Assembly (NCBI GenBank): GCA_031411695.1
Contig: JANOBO010000283.1
Span: 1 to 13,088, forward strand
Direction: 5' to 3'
Origin: JAIBCL01 sp031411695
GTDB taxonomy: Bacteria; Verrucomicrobiota; Verrucomicrobiia; Verrucomicrobiales; Verrucomicrobiaceae
Length of the DNA stretch: 13,088 nucleotides
Of this stretch, positions 6,216 to 13,088 are shown piece by piece. Below the pieces are notes generated by a model. The model was not told where the DNA came from and searched no databases. It saw nothing but the letters and a program-made list of their open reading frames with translations. Position 1 is the first letter of the stretch. Every line of letters begins with the position of its first letter. The position numbers and the translations under genes are program-made.

Positions 6216-7184
6216 CTACACTTGCAGTCCGTAAAACTGGATGGCGTTCTTGGACCACAGCTTTCTTTGATCACGGACGGAGCGCGACGACATGATCTGA
6301 TGCAACGCATCCACCCAGCCACGCACGGGACTGCCTAGCAGGCACACGGGCCAGTCGCCGCCGAAGAAAACGCGATCTGGACCGAAGGCATCAAGGCAGT
6401 GATTCACGATGGGTGCGAGGTCGTCCGCGCTCCATTTGCCGGGTGGCACAAAGGCGACGATGCCGGAGATCTTGCACACGACGTTCGGCCGCGCGGCGCA
6501 GGCGTCGATGCCGCGCTTCCATTCGCCGGCGGTGCAGGTGCGTTTCTCGCCGGGTGCGAGTTTTGGATTGAAGGCCTTTGGGTCGCCATTGCCACAGTGG
6601 TCGAGCACGAAGCGTGTGTCCGGGCACAGCTCCGTCAGCTTTGCGCCATCGAGCAGCTCGGTCGGGCGCATGGTCAGCTCGAAGTTCAGATCGTGCTTTC
6701 CCAGCGCGCGAATGCCGCGCACGAAGTCTGGCTGCAAACAGAATCCGGTCGGCGTGGAGCCGCCGTGCAGCACCTGCCGCACGCCTTTGACATGGCCGGT
6801 GGCTTTGTATCGCGCGATGTAGCTCTCAAACTGGGGAGATGCGGGCCGGCCACCGATCGTGGCGGCGATGGTGGAGGACTTCCCTGCCCTGCACAGCGCG
6901 ACGATGGCATCGGCCTCCTTCTCGTGATCGGCGGGGGCGACATCGATCTCCATGTAGATGGACCGCACGTTCAGGCCGGCAAAGGCGCGCGCGTATCCGG
7001 CGGTGCGGTAGCTGTGCCGCAGCACGGCAGGCGCAGTCTTCAGCCATGGCACGTTTTGCTGGTCGAGATCCCAGAGGTGCTGATGCGTGTCGATGATCAG
7101 CGCATCGGGCGGTGCGGAGTAGGCGGATGAGCAGGAAGCGAGGCCGGATGCGGCGGCGGACTGGAGAAACAGGCGGCGGTTCAT
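6216..7184 (-). CDS. Tat-exported amidohydrolase (COG3618-like lactonase family)
   Basis: Encodes 322 residues if started at the ATG at 7184. This start is preferred because the protein then opens with a twin-arginine signal, MNRRLFLQSAAASGLASC, ending in a lipobox-like LASC (C18), which suggests a folded, metal-loaded lipoprotein sent out by Tat. The enzyme body is an amidohydrolase-2 TIM barrel: IIDTHQHLWD carries the metal-binding HxH (H34, H36), FVLDHCGN a later histidine, and FFGGDWPVC the C-terminal aspartate. This layout matches the L-fuconolactonase/L-rhamnonolactonase group that hydrolyses sugar lactones, but the substrate is not certain. An alternative ATG at 7247 overlaps the lpxD stop as ATGA and would allow translational coupling, but it would bury the Tat signal behind 21 residues. 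Confidence 0.85.
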   Translation of the reverse strand: MNRRLFLQSAAASGLASCSSAYSAPPDALIIDTHQHLWDLDQQNVPWLKTAPAVLRHSYRTAGYARAFAGLNVRSIYMEIDVAPADHEKEADAIVALCRAGKSSTIAATIGGRPASPQFESYIARYKATGHVKGVRQVLHGGSTPTGFCLQPDFVRGIRALGKHDLNFELTMRPTELLDGAKLTELCPDTRFVLDHCGNGDPKAFNPKLAPGEKRTCTAGEWKRGIDACAARPNVVCKISGIVAFVPPGKWSADDLAPIVNHCLDAFGPDRVFFGGDWPVCLLGSPVRGWVDALHQIMSSRSVRDQRKLWSKNAIQFYGLQV

Positions 7185-7243
7185 GACGGATGCGGGTGAA
7201 AGTGGTGCTGCATGCGCCGGGCATTGGGCGACCCCGGCCACGA

Positions 7244-8305
7244 TCATGCGCCACCTTCAACAGCTTCTCCCTGACTCTTCTTTCCCGTAGCCTCAGCCTC
7301 CAGCTCTCTCACGCGCGCGACGAGCTGCGGAAGGCGCCGCACGCTGGCGAGGCGGCGTTTCTCCTCCTTCACCGGCACGGCGGGGAAGCCCATGTAGGTC
7401 TGGCCTGGAGGGAGATCCTTTGTCACGCCTGCGCGGCCGCCGAGCGTGGCCTGCGCGCCGACCTTGACATGGCCTGCGATGCCAGCCTGCGCGGCGATGA
7501 CGACGTTATCCCCGATCTGCGCGCTCCCGGCGATGGCGACGAATGCGACGATGATGCAATGCCGGCCGATGACGACGTTGTGCCCGATCTGCACTTGATT
7601 GTCGATCTTCGTGCCCTCGCCGATCCAGGTGCGGCCAAAGCGCGCGCGGTCCACCGTGGTGCCCGCGCCGATCTCCACATCGTCATCGATCTGCACGATG
7701 CCCTCCTGCCTGATCTTGCGGTGGCGGCCGTCCTTGAACTCGTAGCCAAATCCATCCGCGCCGATGATCACGCCGGAGTGCAGGATCACGCGCGCGCCGA
7801 GTTCACAGCCTGTCTGGATGACGACGTGCGCGAAGAGTTTTGAATCCACGCCGATGACGACATTCCTGCCGACGTAACACCCCGCGCCGATGTGCACGCC
7901 AGCGGCGATGCTGGCGCCGTCCTCGATCACCGCATGGGCACCGACGCTGACCTTCGCGGCATCCAGCGTGGCTCCCGAGCTGATCACCGCCGTGGGATGC
8001 ACACCCGCCACGAAGGGATCAGGCTGCACGCCGTACTTTTCGACGACCTTTTCAAAGCACCGCGATGGGTCCGCCACGGCAACGCACGCCACCTCCCCAG
8101 GAAACTCTGTGAAATCCTCCGGCACCAGCAGCACGGATGCCTGGGTGCTGCTGAGCTGCTTCAAGTAGCGGCGGTCGTGGAAAAAGCTGAGGTCGCCCGC
8201 CACTGCTTCCGTGAGGTTTGCAAAGCCACGGATGACCGTGTCACCGCTTCCCTTGAGAAGCCGCCCGCCCACCAGATTTGTGATTTCTGCCACCGTCGTC
8301 TGCAT
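7244..8305 (-). CDS. lpxD: UDP-3-O-(3-hydroxyacyl)glucosamine N-acyltransferase
   Basis: Encodes 353 residues from the ATG at 8305; a TTG at 8359 would add 18 residues that do not resemble the family. LpxD adds the second hydroxyacyl chain in lipid A synthesis, using acyl-ACP, in the cytoplasm. Residues 1-100 form the uridine-binding domain (LTEAVAGDLSFFHDRRYLKQL is typical). Residues about 100-320 are a left-handed parallel beta-helix of hexapeptide repeats (for example VGAHAVIEDGASIAAGVHIG). The family motif GADGFGYEF is present at about 183. H242 in VQIGHNVVIG corresponds to the catalytic histidine, and H279 in GIAGHVKV to the second conserved one. The last 25 residues form a short coiled coil. 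Its presence implies an LPS-type outer membrane. Its stop overlaps a possible start of the amidohydrolase gene. Confidence 0.95.
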   Translation of the reverse strand: MQTTVAEITNLVGGRLLKGSGDTVIRGFANLTEAVAGDLSFFHDRRYLKQLSSTQASVLLVPEDFTEFPGEVACVAVADPSRCFEKVVEKYGVQPDPFVAGVHPTAVISSGATLDAAKVSVGAHAVIEDGASIAAGVHIGAGCYVGRNVVIGVDSKLFAHVVIQTGCELGARVILHSGVIIGADGFGYEFKDGRHRKIRQEGIVQIDDDVEIGAGTTVDRARFGRTWIGEGTKIDNQVQIGHNVVIGRHCIIVAFVAIAGSAQIGDNVVIAAQAGIAGHVKVGAQATLGGRAGVTKDLPPGQTYMGFPAVPVKEEKRRLASVRRLPQLVARVRELEAEATGKKSQGEAVEGGA

Positions 8306-8441
8306 CGTCGCGCAGTCTTCCACATGAAGGCGGAAGCGCCACGCGAAGATTGAAACCAACGCATTTCACGCCCATGAAATGGCGCACAAAGGTGAAGGAA
8401 AAACGCCTGAGCCGTGCGCGTTACTTCTGCCTTCAAAATAT

Positions 8442-11400
8442 ATGATGAACCTCACCTCCACCTCTGCTGTTGTGCTCATGCTCTGCTATGCCGGCCGACT
8501 GGGAGCGGCCGACGAAGTTTCCGGGACGAAAGCTCCGGCGCAGGCTGCGGACACCTTTGCAAAAAAAGGCAACATCCCGCCGAAGATCGTGAGGCTCACC
8601 GCAGAACAGGAGGCCGCGATCTTGAAGGATGTGAAGGTGGCGGATGGCTTTGATGTGACGCTCTTCGCAAACAGCGCCGCCGCGAACTACCCGGTCTTCG
8701 TCGCCGCCGCTCCCGACGGCACGCTCTACGTCAGCAGCGATGGCAATGGCTCCCTCGGTCGTGCGCCCAATCGCGGCCGGGTGATCCGCCTGCGTGATCT
8801 GGACGGCGATGGCCGCGCGGATGAAACGAAGGTCTTCTGCGACGTCGATGCCCCGCGCGGGCTCGTTTGGGATCACGACCGTCTTCTCCTCGTGCATCCG
8901 CCGCACCTCAGCGAGTTCATCGACGCCGATGGCGATGGCGTGGCCGAAAAGGAAAACGTGCTGGTGAAGAACATCGCCTTCGGTTACGACAAACGGCCCG
9001 CGGACCACACGACCAACGGCCTCAGCCTCGGCATTGATGGCTGGCTCTACATCGCAGGCGGCGACTTTGGCTTCATGAACGCCGAGGGCACGGACGGACG
9101 GAAGCTCACCCATCGCGGCGGCGGCGTCATCCGCGTGCGGCCGGATGGCACGGGTTTGGAGATGTACTCCACTGGCACGCGCAACATCCTCGAAGTCGCC
9201 ATCAGTCCGCTGATGGACATGTTCGCCCGCGACAACACGAACGACGGCGGCGGCTGGAACGTGCGCTTCCATCACTTCACCGGCGGCGATGACCACGGCT
9301 ACCCGCGTCTCTACAAGAACTTTCCCGACGAATGCATCGCCCCCATCGCCGACTACGGTGGCGGCAGCGGCTGCGGTGCGGTGTACATCGACGAGCCCGG
9401 CTTCGGCAAATGGAACAACGCCCCCTTCACCTGCGACTGGGGCACCGGCGCGCTGTATCATCACAAGCTGAAACCGAAGGGCGCAACGTTTGAAGAGACG
9501 CGCAAGCCCGAGCCCTTCGTGAAGATGACGCGCCCCACCGATGCGGATGTCGATGCGATGAGCCATTTGTACGTCGCGAGCTGGAAAGGCGCGACGTTTG
9601 ACTGGGCTGGGCCGGATGTCGGCTACATCGTGCGTGTCACTCCGAAAAGTAGCCATCTCGCTCCGCGAGATGAGCGAACGACTACCGCAAACAAAAACTC
9701 TCCCGGCAAACCAAACGGCTCGGCCAAAGGAGCCTCCCCGCTCGTCTCGCGGAGCGAGACGGCTACTTTCCTCCCGCCGCTGCCTGATTTCGCGAAGGCG
9801 AGTGATGAGGAGTTGGTGAAGGTGCTGGAGTCCGCGAGTCATCGCCGGAGGATGGAGGCGCAGAGGGAGTTGGTGAGGAGACTAAACAAAGGAGCTGTTG
9901 ACGCCAAATCGGTCGGAGCCATTCGGACGCTCGTCAGAGATCTCGACAAACCTCCTCCAGTTCGTATCGCTGGATTGGCAACTTCAGCATTCGCTGAACC
10001 GGCGATTAGAAAGCTGACTTCTAGTGCGTCAGTTGGGACCAGAGGCCGGAACTCAGACTCGAAAGCGATCTTCTATGAGGATGCACCGACGGACGCAGCG
10101 ATACTTCCGTGGACTGTGCGCCTTGCCAGCGAGCATGAACAAGATGCTCAATCGGAAGATCCTAGAGTGAAGCTCGCTGTCCTGGGGAACTTTTACGGTG
10201 ATAAAGGCTACTACAAATATCTCAACCTCAAGAACGTGATCGCCATGCTCAATGATGCAGATGCTGTCGTGAAGCATGCTGCAAATCGAGCGTTGGCAGA
10301 TGCATTCACAGATTTGGAGAAACCTCCATTTTGGTCCGGCCCCTTTGAGTATCCGTTTCCCAATCCGGAAAAGAAGCCGTGGGGAACATACCTTTTGTCA
10401 TTCCTGCCAATCGACAAAGCATCGCCAGAGGCTGATGCGGCATTCAAAATGCTAGGCCGCACTCGCAACATTCACATTGTCACCGGCCTCATCGAGCGCC
10501 TCGGCAAAGCCACCGATCCCGCGTTGCGCCAAGGCATCCTCGCCGCGCTTTGCCGGCTGCATTTCAAGGAAGGCGAGTGGAAGGGCGATTCGTGGGGCAC
10601 GCGGCCGGACACGCGGGGGCCGTATTACCAGCCGGAGGCTTGGAGCGAGACGCCGAAGATCGCCGCTGCTTTGAAGGAAGCGCTGGCGAAGGCCGCGCCG
10701 GAGGAGGCTGCCTTCCTCGTCAAAGAGATGAACCGCAACCGCATCCAATCGAGCGATGCTCTCCAGCGCATCCTCGCGCTGGCGAAGCAGGATGCGAAAG
10801 TGATCCCGGATGCCGTCGCGCAGCTCGCCGTTGCAGAGGAAGTGCCGGCGGATGCGGTGCCGATGCTGGTGGGGGTGCTTAAAAGTGGTGCAGGCTTCCA
10901 GCTTGCTGGCAAAGATGGGCAAGCTGGAAGCTTGCCCCACCTTTCCGCGACGCTCGCGGGCGCGATCATCGCGCTGTCAAAGACCGACAGTGCTGAAGGC
11001 GTGTCCGCCACGCTCGCGGCGCTCGAGCCGCTGCGAAAGCTGCCGGAGTCCGAGAAGGACTATGACGCTGCGACGACCGCCTTTTTCAACACGCCGAAGC
11101 TGGAGAACCATCACCTGCTCGTCGAACAGATCGCGGAGAAACGCGAGGGTCGCGCCGCCGTCTTTGCGGATGCCGCATTGCTCCACCTTGCCAGTCGGAA
11201 GTCTGGCAGCCCTGAGTCCATCCAGCTCTCGCAGAAGGCGCTCGACACCGGCTGGACCGATGCGGCACGCCGCGCGCAGATCCTCGAGGCCATCGGCCTG
11301 ATCAAGCATCAGCCCAGCGCAGGCAAGGTCATGGCCGCGCTGGATGATGCGGACCCATCGGTGAAACAAGCGGCCGCCCGCACCGCGAAAGCGATGCGCT

Positions 11401-11897
11401 TCACGAAGATCGAGGACAAGACGCCCAAACTGTCCACGCTAAAGCCCGAAGATGCCCTCGCCGCCGTCTTGAAGGAGAAGGGTGACGTCGGCCTCGGTGA
11501 GCAAATTTTCACACGGGCGACATGTGCGGCGTGCCACACGACGAAGGAGAGCGAGCCGCCGAAGGGACCGTATCTCGGCAACATCGCGCAGACCTACAAG
11601 CGGCCCGATCTGGCGATGAACATTCTCGATCCGAACAAGACCATCGCGCAGGGATTCGCGACGGAGCTAATCACGCTCAAGGACGGCACGCAGCAGATGG
11701 GTTTCATCACGCTGGAAGGGGCGGCGGAGGTGAAGATCCGCAACATCGCGGCGCAAGAGTTCATTTACAAAACGGCTGATATCACGAAGCGCGACAAGCT
11801 GCCGATGTCCATCATGCCGCCGGGATTGATGATGAACTTCACCGTGAAGGAATTCGCATCGCTGCTCGATTACCTGGAGTCGCTGGTGAAAAAGTAG
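8442..11897 (+). CDS. Secreted propeller/HEAT protein with C-terminal CxxCH haem domain (PVC-type)
   Basis: The frame is open from 8379 (1172 residues). The ATG at 8442 (1151 residues) is preferred because it starts a signal peptide, MMNLTSTSAVVLMLCYAGRL followed by GAA. Residues about 45-400 are a beta-propeller of the membrane-bound dehydrogenase-like type, with calcium-loop motifs DLDGDGRADE and DADGDGVAE. Residues about 445-1000 are alpha-helical HEAT-like repeats. The C-terminal 135 residues are a cytochrome-c-like domain with one haem site, CAACH (C1028, C1031, H1032), and MSIMPPGLM as a likely distal methionine region. Such proteins occur in large numbers in Verrucomicrobia and Planctomycetes and probably pass electrons during carbohydrate or sulfated-glycan oxidation in the periplasm; the substrate is unknown. 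The reading frame passes through palindromic repeats at 9646-9769 and 10885-10940, and 9885-10465 uses AT-richer codons than the rest. Confidence 0.9.
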   Translation: MMNLTSTSAVVLMLCYAGRLGAADEVSGTKAPAQAADTFAKKGNIPPKIVRLTAEQEAAILKDVKVADGFDVTLFANSAAANYPVFVAAAPDGTLYVSSDGNGSLGRAPNRGRVIRLRDLDGDGRADETKVFCDVDAPRGLVWDHDRLLLVHPPHLSEFIDADGDGVAEKENVLVKNIAFGYDKRPADHTTNGLSLGIDGWLYIAGGDFGFMNAEGTDGRKLTHRGGGVIRVRPDGTGLEMYSTGTRNILEVAISPLMDMFARDNTNDGGGWNVRFHHFTGGDDHGYPRLYKNFPDECIAPIADYGGGSGCGAVYIDEPGFGKWNNAPFTCDWGTGALYHHKLKPKGATFEETRKPEPFVKMTRPTDADVDAMSHLYVASWKGATFDWAGPDVGYIVRVTPKSSHLAPRDERTTTANKNSPGKPNGSAKGASPLVSRSETATFLPPLPDFAKASDEELVKVLESASHRRRMEAQRELVRRLNKGAVDAKSVGAIRTLVRDLDKPPPVRIAGLATSAFAEPAIRKLTSSASVGTRGRNSDSKAIFYEDAPTDAAILPWTVRLASEHEQDAQSEDPRVKLAVLGNFYGDKGYYKYLNLKNVIAMLNDADAVVKHAANRALADAFTDLEKPPFWSGPFEYPFPNPEKKPWGTYLLSFLPIDKASPEADAAFKMLGRTRNIHIVTGLIERLGKATDPALRQGILAALCRLHFKEGEWKGDSWGTRPDTRGPYYQPEAWSETPKIAAALKEALAKAAPEEAAFLVKEMNRNRIQSSDALQRILALAKQDAKVIPDAVAQLAVAEEVPADAVPMLVGVLKSGAGFQLAGKDGQAGSLPHLSATLAGAIIALSKTDSAEGVSATLAALEPLRKLPESEKDYDAATTAFFNTPKLENHHLLVEQIAEKREGRAAVFADAALLHLASRKSGSPESIQLSQKALDTGWTDAARRAQILEAIGLIKHQPSAGKVMAALDDADPSVKQAAARTAKAMRFTKIEDKTPKLSTLKPEDALAAVLKEKGDVGLGEQIFTRATCAACHTTKESEPPKGPYLGNIAQTYKRPDLAMNILDPNKTIAQGFATELITLKDGTQQMGFITLEGAAEVKIRNIAAQEFIYKTADITKRDKLPMSIMPPGLMMNFTVKEFASLLDYLESLVKK
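9646..9769. repeat. 124-bp palindromic element inside the haem-protein gene
   Basis: Two 30-bp arms, 9646-9675 and 9740-9769, are inverted repeats of each other with 28 of 30 positions matching. Each arm contains its own small palindrome (CATCTCGC-TCC-GCGAGATG in the left arm). The stretch is translated in frame to a low-complexity linker including SHLAPRDERTTTANKN and PLVSRSETATF. It sits exactly between the propeller (ending YIVRVTPK) and the helical region (starting LPPLPDFAKASDEEL). Confidence 0.8.
10885..10940. repeat. 56-bp palindromic element inside the haem-protein gene
   Basis: Arms 10885-10906 and 10919-10940 are inverted repeats matching at 20 of 22 positions (core GGCTTCCAGCTTGC / GCAAGCTGGAAGC), with a 12-base spacer. 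It is translated in frame as GAGFQLAGKDGQAGSLPHL within the helical repeat region. It differs in sequence from the element at 9646 and from the one at 2659. Confidence 0.75.
11189..11208. repeat. Possible third small palindrome in the haem-protein gene
   Basis: TGCCAGTCGGAAGTCTGGCA has a 6-bp stem (TGCCAG/CTGGCA) with partial pairing further in. It is translated as ASRKSGS. Short and imperfect, so it may be chance. Confidence 0.3.
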
Positions 11898-11903
11898 TCC
11901 AGG

Positions 11904-11987
11904 CACTCCGTGACTGGAGACATCGGTATTCCACATTGCTGATCAGTCGGTGCTGCGCTGAGAGGGAAAGACTCCTATCACGGAGTG
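11904..11987. repeat. Inverted-repeat element between the convergent genes
   Basis: CACTCCGTGACTGGAG (11904-11919) and, on the minus strand from 11987, CACTCCGTGATAGGAG form a 16-bp inverted pair with 14 matches, 52 bases apart. It lies just after the haem-protein stop. It could be a small MITE-like repeat or a long-range hairpin acting as terminator for the plus-strand gene; there is no T-tract. Confidence 0.45.
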
Positions 11988-12000
11988 ACTGGGCTGCTTT

Positions 12001-12036
12001 CAAAACAAAACAGCCCGGGAGTTTCCTCCCGGGCTG
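12001..12036 (-). terminator. Intrinsic terminator of groL
   Basis: A perfect 11-bp GC-rich stem, CAGCCCGGGAG (12011-12021) and CTCCCGGGCTG (12026-12036), with a 4-base loop. Read on the minus strand it is followed by TTTTGTTTTG (12010-12001), the classic layout of a Rho-independent terminator, 46 bases after the groL stop. Confidence 0.9.
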
Positions 12037-12081
12037 CTGAGTTGGATGTTTGAGCCGCGATTGAAGTCGCGACCGCAAGGA

Positions 12082-13088
<1,007 letters not shown>

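Noticed and set aside
6399..7130. 243-codon plus-strand frame over the amidohydrolase
   Set aside because: Antisense shadow; the minus-strand product carries the metal-binding and Tat motifs.
7190..7843. 217-codon plus-strand frame over lpxD
   Set aside because: Antisense shadow of the hexapeptide-repeat region of lpxD, whose own product has all family motifs.
8306..8441. Promoters in the divergent gap between lpxD and the haem-protein gene
   Set aside because: TTGAAA at 8350 has only a poor -10 match 17 bases later, so no promoter is called, though one in each direction is expected here.
8433..9842. 469-codon minus-strand frame antisense to the haem-protein gene
   Set aside because: It mirrors a GC-rich gene whose plus-strand product has clear domains and a signal peptide; the antisense product resembles nothing.

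Overview
The window looks like part of a chromosome from a Verrucomicrobia-type bacterium (PVC superphylum). The strongest pointer is the 1151-1172 residue secreted protein with a beta-propeller, HEAT-like repeats and a C-terminal CxxCH haem domain, an architecture typical of Verrucomicrobia and Planctomycetes. It sits beside lpxD (so the cell makes lipid A and has an outer membrane), a Tat-exported lipoprotein amidohydrolase and groL. The assignment to phylum is an inference from architecture, not from a database search.

The window falls into two halves. Bases 1 to about 6200 are accessory and heavily remodelled. They hold an edge fragment of unknown coding sequence, a C-terminal scrap of a glutathionyl-hydroquinone reductase gene, a 105-bp MITE-like element, a possible PD-(D/E)XK-fold hypothetical protein, an LprI-like (DUF1311) exported protein, a gene scrap broken by a 100-bp four-hairpin repeat, a roughly 870-bp degenerate array with a strict 21-bp period, a small hypothetical protein, and an intact-looking IS4-family insertion sequence with 18-bp perfect inverted repeats. 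Bases 6216 to 13088 are conserved-type genes: amidohydrolase and lpxD (minus strand, overlapping or nearly so), the divergent propeller/HEAT/cytochrome gene (plus strand), and a convergent groL (minus strand) that runs off the right edge and ends at a clear intrinsic terminator.

The most unusual theme is repeats. At least five unrelated palindromic or tandem families are present. Two clear palindromic elements (124 bp and 56 bp), and perhaps a third, lie inside the open reading frame of the large haem protein and are translated through, adding peptide at a domain linker and within the repeat region. The 21-bp array keeps phase for some 40 units despite strong sequence decay. On the minus strand much of it still reads as a heptapeptide repeat (SESRADV-like), interrupted by stops.

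No rRNA, tRNA or CRISPR array was found. No complete new biological system can be proven. The best leads are the translated palindromes, the 21-bp array, and the nuclease-like/LprI-like gene pair.
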